DNA of 14,901 nt from JALOAD01 sp023228995 [NCBI: Candidatus Muiribacterium halophilum] (lineage in GTDB: Bacteria > Muiribacteriota > Muiribacteriia > Muiribacteriales), in the NCBI GenBank assembly GCA_023228995.1, contig JALOAD010000035.1, positions 20,816-35,716 of the forward strand. Direction: 5' to 3'. A program made the position numbers and the translations under genes. Below, in pieces: positions 1-8,179 of this stretch. Positions within the stretch are counted from its first letter, which is position 1. Each line of letters begins with the position of its first letter. Below the pieces are notes generated by a model. The model ran no database searches. It had not been told where the DNA came from and saw only the letters and a list, made by a program, of their open reading frames with translations.

Positions 1-2217
1 CTACATGATTATATTCATACTTTAGGTAAAAGATTTTTCATTATATTGGAGAGCATTATACTTATTGTTTTTTTTGTTATGTTGTTTTCTTATTATCAAA
101 CTCCAGTTTATGAATCTAAAGGCAGAGTTATGATTGAAAAAGATGATTTTACAATGACTGATGATTCTCGTAGAGTTTATCGTTACAATGAGTCTTTATT
201 AAATTATATTGAAATTTTAAAAAGTTCTGTTGTTACTAAACAGCTTGAAACTCAGATTAAAGAATTTTTTACTAAAGTATTATCAATGTCGAATTTTAAT
301 GAGTTTAAAAATTTATATTTAGCTTATCTTCCGCAAAATTACAATTTTATTTTAAGTATTTATAATGAGCAAAATAAATTAAATAACTTTTTCAAAAGTG
401 AGTTTTATAGAATTAGAACAAAAGTTACAAATGAGGATATTGAACAAATTCAAAATTACGAAATTATTGTTAATACCGTTGCAGGAACTGAAATACTTGA
501 CATTTCAATAAAATATCATAATCCTGTTTTGTGTGAATATATATCAAATCAGCTTTTTGAAATATTTTCTGACAATATTCAAGAAGGAAAAAATGAAGAG
601 TTTGTTAAAAAAATACAATTTATTGATAATCAAATGATTGTAACTTTGGGGAAAATAAAAGATTTTGAAGATAAAATTGAAAAAATGAAAGTTCCTGGAG
701 TGATTTATAATATTACAAGTGATGTTGAAAAAATTGAAACTGAGATTAGAGACCTTCGTTTAAAAAAAGAACAACTTTTAATTGAAAAAGTTAAGTTTAG
801 TATTTCAAACGATGAAATAAGTTCAAAACTTGATAAAAATGAATATCCTCAGGAATATTTAAAAACAGTTATTGACGAATATAAAAGTATGTTTTTTGCA
901 GAATTAAAAAAACATCTTGTTAATCTTGAGATTGAACATGTTAATTATATGGAACTTTATGGAGATAATCATCCTAAAGTTGTTACAATTAGAAATCAGA
1001 TAAAAGTTTTATCTGAAAATATTACTAGAGAGCTTCAAAATCGAGGTATTCAAAGAAAAGAAGATAATCCTTTTTATGTTGAACTTGTCAGTACTCTTGT
1101 AGAAAATTCAGTTAAATTAAGTATAATTGAAGCTGATATTAATGCTACTGAAAAAATGCTTTATTTAAAAGAAAAAGATTATAAACTCTTTCCTCCTAAA
1201 ATACAGGAATATAATCTTATAAAAAGAGAACTAAATATTGCTGAAAAAACCTATGATATGCTTCTTGAAAATCTTAATTCAATAAAAATAAAAGAATCTT
1301 CTGTAAAAACTAAGGTTAAAATAATTGATAGAGCAATCTCATCTAAAAAACCTTTAAAACCTAATTTTAGATTTAATTTTATAATAGCACTTGCAGCAGG
1401 ACTACTAACAGGAATTACTTTGGCTTTTCTTGTTGAACATTTGGATAGAACAGTAAAATCTCCTGAAGAAGCTGTAAATGAATTTGGCATTCCACTTTTT
1501 GCAAGAATCCCTAAATTTAAAAAATCTGATATTTCAGATGAGGGCGAAAAAGGTTTATCGCCAATGATGATATCTTATTATGAAACCAAAAATGTTGCTT
1601 CAGAACAGTTTAAAATGCTTATGATCAATACAAAATTCAGCTTTAATGGTATTAATGAAAAAAACACTGCAATAATGATAAACTCCTCTGAACCTGGCGA
1701 AGGCAAAACTCTAATTTGTGGAAATCTTGCTGCAACATATGCAATGGCTGGATATAAAACTATAATTGTAGATGCTGATTTTCATAGACCAGCTCAACAT
1801 AAACTTTTTGGTATTGATAATTTTCACGGTTTAACTGATATAATGCTTGGTGAAAAAAAAGAACAGCTTATTAAAGCTACTTCTATTGAAAATTTATTTA
1901 TACTTCCTTCAGGAGCTATTCCGCCTTCTCCTGCTATGTTTTTTGAATCTGAACTTTTTGATACTCTAATTAAAGATTTGAAAAAAGAATATGATATTGT
2001 TTTAATTGACTCAGCTCCTGCATCTAATATATCAGATTCATTGCTTATTGTTCCAAAAGTAGATAATTTGCTTTTTATTATTTCTTTAAGACAAACTACA
2101 AAACCAATTATTAATAAAACACTTAAAGATTTTAGAAATATATTCAATAAGCCTATTGGTATGGTTTGTAATAATGTTGGATTTAAAAATATATCAGGGC
2201 AGTATTACAGATATTAA
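1..2217 (+). CDS. wzc: Wzc-like polysaccharide co-polymerase fused to BY-kinase (5' end outside window)
   Basis: Inner-membrane chain-length regulator and autophosphorylating tyrosine kinase for export of a Wzx/Wzy-type polysaccharide. The frame is open from base 1 with no stop. The residues before the TTG at 46 (HTLGKRFFIIL and on) form the first membrane helix at about 37-96, followed by the TPVYES turn typical of Wzz domains, so the real start lies upstream and 738 residues are visible. A long, partly coiled-coil periplasmic region runs to about 1350. Then come a proline-rich KPLKPN segment and a second helix at about 1372-1440. The cytoplasmic kinase shows Walker A GEGKT (1696-1710), Walker A' VDADFHRP (DAD at 1771-1779) and Walker B VLIDSAP (Asp 2008-2010). 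The C-terminus is a short tyrosine cluster, GQYYRY. The next gene overlaps the stop by one base (TAATG), suggesting translational coupling. Family assignment is firm; kinase activity is inferred. Confidence 0.9.
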   Translation, partial: LHDYIHTLGKRFFIILESIILIVFFVMLFSYYQTPVYESKGRVMIEKDDFTMTDDSRRVYRYNESLLNYIEILKSSVVTKQLETQIKEFFTKVLSMSNFNEFKNLYLAYLPQNYNFILSIYNEQNKLNNFFKSEFYRIRTKVTNEDIEQIQNYEIIVNTVAGTEILDISIKYHNPVLCEYISNQLFEIFSDNIQEGKNEEFVKKIQFIDNQMIVTLGKIKDFEDKIEKMKVPGVIYNITSDVEKIETEIRDLRLKKEQLLIEKVKFSISNDEISSKLDKNEYPQEYLKTVIDEYKSMFFAELKKHLVNLEIEHVNYMELYGDNHPKVVTIRNQIKVLSENITRELQNRGIQRKEDNPFYVELVSTLVENSVKLSIIEADINATEKMLYLKEKDYKLFPPKIQEYNLIKRELNIAEKTYDMLLENLNSIKIKESSVKTKVKIIDRAISSKKPLKPNFRFNFIIALAAGLLTGITLAFLVEHLDRTVKSPEEAVNEFGIPLFARIPKFKKSDISDEGEKGLSPMMISYYETKNVASEQFKMLMINTKFSFNGINEKNTAIMINSSEPGEGKTLICGNLAATYAMAGYKTIIVDADFHRPAQHKLFGIDNFHGLTDIMLGEKKEQLIKATSIENLFILPSGAIPPSPAMFFESELFDTLIKDLKKEYDIVLIDSAPASNISDSLLIVPKVDNLLFIISLRQTTKPIINKTLKDFRNIFNKPIGMVCNNVGFKNISGQYYRY

Positions 2218-3311
2218 TGAATGATATTGTAATATTAAATCCAGCTGGTTTTATAGGAGGGGCAGAAAAAAGTCTTCTTGAGTTCATAAAATTATACTCA
2301 AATAGAATAAATGTTGTTATATTTCCTTTTGAGGGTATTTTATGTTCAGAACTTAAAAAGATTGGTGTTGAATATAAAATAATAAATCCAGATGATGATT
2401 TTAATGAAATTTCAAGAACATCTGGAAAATTAACCCAACTTTATTCTTTTTATAAATATTCTTTAAAAATTTATAAATTTTTAAAGAATAGAAAGTTTAA
2501 ATATATTTATTCAAATGGATTAAAAACAAATATTATAAGCGTATTATTAAAAATACTTCTGTATGACAAAAAAGTTATATGGCATTTTAGAGATATAAAT
2601 TCAAAAGGAATTAATTATATTTTTAATTTTTTATCAGTTTTCACTAAAAACATAATTTGTAATTCAGAATATACTTTAAGTCAATTTTTTACAAATAAAG
2701 CAGTTTTAATATATAATCCAATTTTTTTCAAAAATAACTATAATATTTTTAAAAAGAAAAATTCAATGTTTAAAACAAAAAAAATATGTATATTAGGACA
2801 TATTACAAAATTAAAAAATATTCACACTGCAATATTATCATTAAAATATTTAGATAAAGATTATATTTTGAATATTTATGGAGAATGTCCTTATAAAACT
2901 GAATCTATGGAATATAAAAAGAAACTTGAAAAAATTATTATCGATGAAAATCTAAATAATAGAGTGTTTTTTCATAATTTTAATAAAAATGTAAAATCTA
3001 TATACTTAGAAAATGATCTATTGCTTTCAGTTTCAACAAAAGAAAGTTTTGGTAGAACTGCTTTTGAAGCTTTATTTTTTAATTTACCAGTTATTGTATC
3101 AAAAACTGGTTTTTTTTACGATAAATGCTATGATTTCCCTTTTATAATACCTTTAAATAAACTTAATCCAATGTTTATTTCAGAAAAAATAAAAATTGTA
3201 TTTAATAATTATACACATTATTCTAAAAAAAACATTGTATTTTTTATGAAATTAAAAGATGAATTTGATACAATAGAAGTCAACAAAAAAATCATCAAAT
3301 TATTTAAATAA
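2217..3311 (+). CDS. GT4-family glycosyltransferase (first of five)
   Basis: Predicted cytoplasmic GT-B transferase that adds one sugar from a nucleotide donor to the growing repeat unit. It has 364 residues, normal for GT4. The N-terminal acceptor domain carries the glycine-rich GFIGGAEKSLLEF (residues 11-23), characteristic of GT4 enzymes. The C-terminal donor domain carries the EX7E motif ESFGRTAFE (276-284) followed by NLPVIVSKTG. The usual donor-phosphate-binding GR...K segment reads GHITKLKN (194-201), with His in place of Arg. The start overlaps the wzc stop (TAATG) and has no strong Shine-Dalgarno, so coupled translation is likely. Sugar and linkage cannot be read from sequence. Confidence 0.85.
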   Translation: MNDIVILNPAGFIGGAEKSLLEFIKLYSNRINVVIFPFEGILCSELKKIGVEYKIINPDDDFNEISRTSGKLTQLYSFYKYSLKIYKFLKNRKFKYIYSNGLKTNIISVLLKILLYDKKVIWHFRDINSKGINYIFNFLSVFTKNIICNSEYTLSQFFTNKAVLIYNPIFFKNNYNIFKKKNSMFKTKKICILGHITKLKNIHTAILSLKYLDKDYILNIYGECPYKTESMEYKKKLEKIIIDENLNNRVFFHNFNKNVKSIYLENDLLLSVSTKESFGRTAFEALFFNLPVIVSKTGFFYDKCYDFPFIIPLNKLNPMFISEKIKIVFNNYTHYSKKNIVFFMKLKDEFDTIEVNKKIIKLFK

Positions 3312-3332
3312 TTTGATTTCAAGGAAAATTTA

Positions 3333-3674
3333 ATGTATTTATTTTTTGCAGGTTTAATTTTAGGTATAATTATTGGAACAAATATTGAGTTTTTAAGAAA
3401 TATATCAACTTTAAAATATTTTAACAAAGAAAAAAATAAGAATGTTCTAGGAAAGTTTTCATTATTTGAAATTAAAATAAAATTATTTGTTTTAAAATTA
3501 TATGAAGAAAAAAAAATTCATTTTATAGTAATTTTTTATTGTTTATTAGTATCATTAGTTGTTTTTTCATTTACTGCTATAAGCAATTCAAGTTCAAAAC
3601 CTGGATATTTTGACAAACTTCTTCATATTATGGATAAAATAAACAGATCAATTGAAATGGATTGGGGTAGATAA
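3333..3674 (+). CDS. Small two-helix membrane protein, possibly a VanZ-like fragment
   Basis: Protein of 113 residues that I do not recognise with confidence. It has one membrane helix at residues 2-16, a basic linker of about 45 residues rich in Lys and Glu (cytoplasmic if the usual positive-inside rule holds), a second helix at about 66-83, and a polar tail. Around and after helix 2 the text reads FSFTAISNSSSKPGYFDKLLH (helix end to residue 98), which resembles the first-helix end and DKxxHF motif of VanZ-family proteins. The expected further helices are absent and the protein stops 15 residues later. Translation is supported by AAGGAAA at 3321-3327, six bases before ATG, and by operon spacing: 21 bases after the previous gene and 1 base before the next ATG. 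The VanZ link is an inference from a short motif. Being a real gene is fairly likely; its function is unknown. Confidence 0.6.
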   Translation: MYLFFAGLILGIIIGTNIEFLRNISTLKYFNKEKNKNVLGKFSLFEIKIKLFVLKLYEEKKIHFIVIFYCLLVSLVVFSFTAISNSSSKPGYFDKLLHIMDKINRSIEMDWGR

Positions 3675-3675
3675 A

Positions 3676-4815
3676 ATGAAAATTACTGAAATTGGAAAAT
3701 ATTATCCACCTTATAAAGGTGGTATTGAAAGTCATATATATTCAATTTCAAATAATCTAAAAAAATGGGTAAATAAAATTAAAGTTCTTGTATTTAATAC
3801 AAGTATGTTTTCTGTAGAAGAAAAAGAAAATAATCTAACAGTCAAAAGATGTAGTAATTTTTTTGAATTTGCTTCAACACCTTTTTCTTTTATTATGTTT
3901 TACGAAATATTAAAAGATAAATCAGATATTATACATATTCACACTCCTAATCCTTCAGTTAATTTTTATTATAATATAGCATTAAAATTTAAGAAAAAAG
4001 ACCATTTACTGTTTATATCTCATCATTCTGACATAGTATCACAAAAACTTGCATATATGTTTTATAAACCAATGCTTAAAAAGCTTTATAAAAAAGCTGA
4101 TAAAATAATTGTTGCAACAAAAGCTCATGTAACTTACTCTGATATTTTACCAGAATTTTTAGATAAAATAGAAATAATTCCTTATGGAATAGCTCCAGAA
4201 CAATTCAAAATATCTAGCAAAATTAAACTAAGAGTTCTAAAAACAAAAGAATTTCTTGAAAATAAAAAGATTATACTTTTTACAGGCAGATTAGTATATT
4301 ACAAAGGAGTCAGTTTTCTTATTGAAGCATTTAATAAACTAAAAAGAAATGATACAACACTTGTAATACTAGGAAATGGTCCATACTTCTCTACTCTAAA
4401 AGCACAAGCAATGCAAAATGAAAATATTGTATTTATACCAGAAGCAGATGATGAACAATTACAGGTTTTTTTACATGCATGTTCAATATTTGTACTTCCA
4501 TCAATTGAAAAATCTGAAGCATTTGGTATTGTTCAATTAGAAGCAATGGCATGTGGCAAACCAGTTATTTCAACAAAGCTTAATTCAGGTGTAAGGTCTG
4601 TCAATATTGACAAAGTAACAGGTCTTCAAGTTGAACCTAAAAATTCTGATGATTTAATGCAAGCATTAGACAAACTTCTATCTGATGATGAATTAAGAGA
4701 AGAATATGGGAAAAATGCAATTTATAGTATAAAAGAAAATTATTCATCTGAAAATTGTGCAAAAAAAATATACAATTTATATAAATCAGAACTTGATAAT
4801 AAAATAAGAGGTTGA
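3676..4815 (+). CDS. GT4-family glycosyltransferase (second)
   Basis: The most canonical GT4 enzyme in the window, 379 residues. The N-terminus reads MKITEIGKYYPPYKGGIE, the usual acceptor-domain opening of this group. HHSDIVSQK (116-124) and IIPYGIAPEQF (167-177) are also family-typical. The donor domain has GRLVYYKG (204-211, Arg205 and Lys210 placed to bind donor phosphate), LGNGP, and the EX7E motif EAFGIVQLE (281-289) followed by AMACGKPVIST. I chose ATG 3676 over the in-frame TTG at 3652. GGGGT at 3664-3668 sits seven bases before this ATG, family homology begins here, and the choice leaves a one-base gap to the previous stop. It should transfer a hexose or related sugar in repeat-unit assembly; donor unknown. 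Confidence 0.9.
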   Translation: MKITEIGKYYPPYKGGIESHIYSISNNLKKWVNKIKVLVFNTSMFSVEEKENNLTVKRCSNFFEFASTPFSFIMFYEILKDKSDIIHIHTPNPSVNFYYNIALKFKKKDHLLFISHHSDIVSQKLAYMFYKPMLKKLYKKADKIIVATKAHVTYSDILPEFLDKIEIIPYGIAPEQFKISSKIKLRVLKTKEFLENKKIILFTGRLVYYKGVSFLIEAFNKLKRNDTTLVILGNGPYFSTLKAQAMQNENIVFIPEADDEQLQVFLHACSIFVLPSIEKSEAFGIVQLEAMACGKPVISTKLNSGVRSVNIDKVTGLQVEPKNSDDLMQALDKLLSDDELREEYGKNAIYSIKENYSSENCAKKIYNLYKSELDNKIRG

Positions 4816-4816
4816 T

Positions 4817-5782
4817 TTGAATACATATATATTATCTATATCATTAGCTTATTTTCTAACAAGGTTTTTTAGTGAAAAATCTTATCAATTAGCAAAAAAA
4901 TTTAATTTTTTAACCTATCCAGACAAGGATAATATCTTTCCAACTCCAGTTTTGTATAATTACACATGTTTTATTGTTATAATACCAACAATAATTGTTT
5001 TTTTTGCAACAATTTTAATAAGTGATAAATTTAAAAATTTATTTTTAAATGAAATTTTTTATTTTTCTTCAATTTTCATTGTAATGATTGTATCATCATT
5101 TATACTAATCTTAATTAAAAAAAAATATATTTCTTTTTTATTAGTATCATTATTTAATACTTTTATTGTGTATAAAAATAGCATTTCTTTAAAACCAGAG
5201 ATTTTTGGACATTATGATATTTTTTTTATTTTTTTATGGTTTTCATTTTTTTTGCTTGTATTTAATAGAGGTAAATCTTTTGTTGGAACAAGTTATTTAA
5301 TGAATTCATTAATAACAATTACATTAGCAATAATTTCCTTTTACTTAAATCAAACAATACTTACAAATTTGTATCTTATAATTGGCATATCTTTATTATG
5401 TATATTTAGATTTTCATATTCACCTCCAAGAATTTTGCCAGGTGCTAATTTTTCACTTTGGTTTGCATCTGTTTTAGGTTTTATGTCTATTATTTCAAAT
5501 GTGAAATTAACAACATTAGCTTTACTTTTAATAATTCCACTTTCTGAATTAATTGATTTTAGGAAAAATAAAAAAAATCTTGATTATTCTATGCTAATAA
5601 AAGGTATTCCAGAAAAAAAAGTTAATTTCTTTATTATGGTAATTCAAGTAGTATTTGGTTTATCTGCATTTATTGCTGTACATTTAAAAAATGAAATAAT
5701 TTCATTTAGTATTTTTATTACATTATTTCTAGTATTATTTTTATTTAATAATATTAATTTTAAAGAAAATGTTCGAAAATAA
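4817..5782 (+). CDS. MraY/WecA-family membrane protein with all catalytic motifs replaced (probable pseudoenzyme)
   Basis: Integral membrane protein of 321 residues with about 9-11 helices, normal length for WecA/TagO-type transferases that load sugar-1-phosphate onto polyprenyl phosphate. Homology is seen by eye in order. The N-terminus has LTYPDKDNIFPTPVL (32-46), like the family's DxPxxRKxHxxPxP loop. RFSYSPPRILPGANFSL (198-214) aligns without gaps to RFNFPPARIFMGDAGSL of WecA-like enzymes. YSMLIKGIPEKKV (257-269) lies where HHxLxxxGxxxxxV is expected. The catalytic Asp pair at the end of helix 3 is Ser93-Ser94, GDxGS is GANFS (209-213), the DGxDG loop is lost near 150-157, and HH is Tyr-Ser. 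The frame is intact. TTG at 4817 has AGAGG at 4807-4811 five bases upstream. Enzyme activity is unlikely; a lipid-carrier-binding, scaffold or regulatory role is inference. Confidence 0.7.
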   Translation: MNTYILSISLAYFLTRFFSEKSYQLAKKFNFLTYPDKDNIFPTPVLYNYTCFIVIIPTIIVFFATILISDKFKNLFLNEIFYFSSIFIVMIVSSFILILIKKKYISFLLVSLFNTFIVYKNSISLKPEIFGHYDIFFIFLWFSFFLLVFNRGKSFVGTSYLMNSLITITLAIISFYLNQTILTNLYLIIGISLLCIFRFSYSPPRILPGANFSLWFASVLGFMSIISNVKLTTLALLLIIPLSELIDFRKNKKNLDYSMLIKGIPEKKVNFFIMVIQVVFGLSAFIAVHLKNEIISFSIFITLFLVLFLFNNINFKENVRK

Positions 5783-7088
5783 AAATAAACTTATTATATT
5801 TACTATTATATTTACTATATGTATTATTACATCTTATCTGATTGTTTTTAAAGATTATGAATTTGCTTTGTTCTTTATAATAATAATCGCAGGAACTCTT
5901 TTACTTCTTTTTGACCCAATATACGCTTTATACGGAGTTTTTTTCACTGCAAATATATATAATCCTTCAATAAGAATAAGTTTTGTAAATATTTATGCAA
6001 GTAATGCATTAATAATATTAGCATTTATATTTCTAATTTTTAATAAACTAACTGGTAAAAAGAAAAAACTATTATATTCAATATTAGATTTTCCATTAAT
6101 TTTATTTATAATATATATATTCTCAAGTATTAAAATTGACAGTATTTCCATACAATCAAAAAGAGTTATGGCGTATTTAGTATTTGCATTAATGTATTTT
6201 GTTTCTTTAAATATTATTGATTCAAGAGAAAAAGTATATAAAATATTAAAAATAATACTGTATTCATCTTTTATTGGAAGTATTATAATAATATATACTT
6301 TTTATTTTACAAGATTCAGAGAAACAGATTTAAGAGGATTTGGTAATTTTGGTAATCCCAATGCAGCAGGACAATATTTAATATCTGTAATTCCGTTTTT
6401 ATTTTATTATATAACAAAAAGAAAAAATCCCATTTATAAAATTATATTCTTTTTTATTGCTTTTTCTTTAATACTTACATTGTCAAGAGCTTCTATTTTT
6501 TCACTAATGATAGCATTTATATTTATGATTACATTATTTAAAAAAAATTATTGGTATTTCTTTTTTACTCTTATTGGCACAATAGCAATTATATTTTATC
6601 CTCCTGTTTGGGAAAGATTAATAAGCATAATAAGTTTTAAAGATCATTCACTACTTGCAAGAGTAACATTATGGACAGATGCTTTAAGTCAATTTAGAAA
6701 TTCGCCTTTATTTGGTATTGGTGTTGGAAATTTTGTAGGTTCTGCAATTCCTTATGATTCAAAATCTTTTAATATTGCATTTAATATGTTTATAACAATA
6801 CTTTGCGAAAATGGTGTTACAGGATTATTAATATATATATGGATTTGGATAAGTGTTTTCTACTCAAGTTTTACATTTTATTTTAAATCTAAAGATGAAG
6901 ATTTTATCAATTTAACATTTTTTGTAATAATATCTTTAATCGCAATAAATATTATGTCTATAGCAGAAGATCCAATAGTTGCAATAATGGCAAATTGGGT
7001 AACTGGATTTAACTTATCATTAATATTTATTTTAAGGAGTCATAGTGATAAAAGTACTGATAATATCCCATACATCAGTAGTAACTGA
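5769..7088 (+). CDS. wzy: Wzy-type polysaccharide polymerase / O-antigen ligase family protein
   Basis: Polytopic membrane protein of 439 residues with roughly 11-12 helices, in the O-antigen ligase/polymerase family (Wzy_C type). It should join undecaprenyl-linked repeat units on the outer face of the inner membrane. Seen directly: FGNFGNPNAAGQYL (191-204), TLSRAS (237-242), and the large loop LARVTLWTDALSQF (296-309) followed by NSPLFGIGVGNF (311-322) and CENGVTGLL (346-354). This order (R..lW, PlxGxGxGnF, ExGxxGL) is characteristic. The residue before Asn339 in the usual His-Asn position is Phe338, so the loop His found in many ligases is missing here. It overlaps the preceding gene by 14 bases and the following one by 44. 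Next to a Wzx and a Wzc it is more likely the polymerase than a ligase, but sequence alone does not separate them. Confidence 0.82.
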   Translation: MFENKNKLIIFTIIFTICIITSYLIVFKDYEFALFFIIIIAGTLLLLFDPIYALYGVFFTANIYNPSIRISFVNIYASNALIILAFIFLIFNKLTGKKKKLLYSILDFPLILFIIYIFSSIKIDSISIQSKRVMAYLVFALMYFVSLNIIDSREKVYKILKIILYSSFIGSIIIIYTFYFTRFRETDLRGFGNFGNPNAAGQYLISVIPFLFYYITKRKNPIYKIIFFFIAFSLILTLSRASIFSLMIAFIFMITLFKKNYWYFFFTLIGTIAIIFYPPVWERLISIISFKDHSLLARVTLWTDALSQFRNSPLFGIGVGNFVGSAIPYDSKSFNIAFNMFITILCENGVTGLLIYIWIWISVFYSSFTFYFKSKDEDFINLTFFVIISLIAINIMSIAEDPIVAIMANWVTGFNLSLIFILRSHSDKSTDNIPYISSN

Positions 7089-8175
7089 ATATAGAAAAAG
7101 ATTCTATGCTCTTTCTGAATATAAAAATCTTGATATAAGAGTTATTATTCCAGATAAATGGCTTGAAATGAATAAATGGGTTAAATATGAGCATTACAAG
7201 AATGATGATTTATTTTGCTTAAAAGTTCATAAACCAGCTGTTTTTTGGAAAACAAAACCGTTACTTAATTTAACTTATTTCTTTCCTTTTCTTTATAAAG
7301 AGTTAAATAAATTTAAACCTGATATTATTGATATTATGGAAGAACCATACAGTTTTTGTGCTTTTTCTACAATTATACTTAATAAATTTCTTAAATTAAA
7401 TGCAAAGATAGTTTTTTTTAGTGCACAAAATATATATAAAAAATACCCTTTTCCATTTAGTTTTTTTCAAAATTATTTATTTAAAAATGCAGATTTAGCG
7501 TTTCCAATGACAGAAGAAGTAAAAAATGTAATGTTAAAACATAATTATAAGAATAAATTTGTAAAATTACCACTTGGAACAGATATAAAAGAAAATAATA
7601 TTAAAAAAAATAATAATGTTTTAAATATAGGATTTGTTGGTAGACTTGAATTATCAAAAGGTTATGATCTTTTTATAAAACTTTCTAAAAATTTCAATAA
7701 TAAACAAAATATTAAATTTTTTATTGCTGGAAGTGGAAAAGATGAAAAAATAATATCTGATATTTGTTCTAAAAATGATAATTTAAAATTTGAAGGTTTT
7801 TTAAATAGCGAAAAAGTAAACGAATTTTACAATAATATGCATATAATTATAGTTCCATCCAAAACAACAAAAAATTGGAAAGAACAATTTGGCAGAGTAA
7901 TAATTGAAGCTTATGCCCATAATTGCATTGTAATTGGTAGCAATAGCGGAGAAATACCTTTTGTAATAGATAACAATGATTTTGTATTTGAAGAAAATAA
8001 TTTCAATTCATTATTAAATTGTTTTGAAAATACATTAGAAATTTTCAAAGATAACAATAAAACTCAAAATATAATAAAGCAAAATTTCATTAAATTAAAA
8101 GAAAAATATTCTTGGGAAAGCATTGCAAAAATAACTTATAATTCATACAAGGATATTTTAAAAAAAGGAAATTGA
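7045..8175 (+). CDS. GT4-family glycosyltransferase (third)
   Basis: Cytoplasmic GT-B glycosyltransferase, 376 residues. The N-terminal domain opens MIKVLIISHTSVVTEYRKRF and contains FKPDIIDIMEEPYS (90-103). The donor domain shows FVGRLELSKGYDLF (197-210, Arg200 and Lys205), IAGSGKDEK and the EX7E motif EQFGRVIIE (280-288), followed by a GS.SGEIP segment (298-305), all GT4-typical. The GTG start at 7045 is well supported. AAGGAG at 7034-7039 lies five bases upstream and conserved sequence begins at once. The first 44 bases therefore lie inside the end of the polymerase gene. The EQFGR form of the motif differs from the other GT4s here, so it probably has a different donor or acceptor. Confidence 0.88.
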   Translation: MIKVLIISHTSVVTEYRKRFYALSEYKNLDIRVIIPDKWLEMNKWVKYEHYKNDDLFCLKVHKPAVFWKTKPLLNLTYFFPFLYKELNKFKPDIIDIMEEPYSFCAFSTIILNKFLKLNAKIVFFSAQNIYKKYPFPFSFFQNYLFKNADLAFPMTEEVKNVMLKHNYKNKFVKLPLGTDIKENNIKKNNNVLNIGFVGRLELSKGYDLFIKLSKNFNNKQNIKFFIAGSGKDEKIISDICSKNDNLKFEGFLNSEKVNEFYNNMHIIIVPSKTTKNWKEQFGRVIIEAYAHNCIVIGSNSGEIPFVIDNNDFVFEENNFNSLLNCFENTLEIFKDNNKTQNIIKQNFIKLKEKYSWESIAKITYNSYKDILKKGN

Positions 8176-8179
8176 TAAA

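Noticed and set aside
46-48. TTG at 46 as start of the Wzc-like gene
   Set aside because: The frame is open to base 1, and the residues before the TTG form the start of the first membrane helix, so the gene is cut by the window edge.
1251-2147. Reverse-strand open frames inside the wzc gene
   Set aside because: They are shadows of a clearly conserved coding sequence, with no ribosome binding site or recognisable protein features.
3652-3675. TTG at 3652 as start of the second GT4 gene
   Set aside because: It would overlap the previous gene and add eight residues before the conserved start; ATG 3676 has a GGGGT ribosome binding site at good spacing.
5117-5125. A9 run in the MraY-like gene as a phase-variation switch
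   Set aside because: It encodes Lys-Lys-Lys in frame, and runs of 8-9 A or T recur across this AT-rich window; one sequence cannot show variation.
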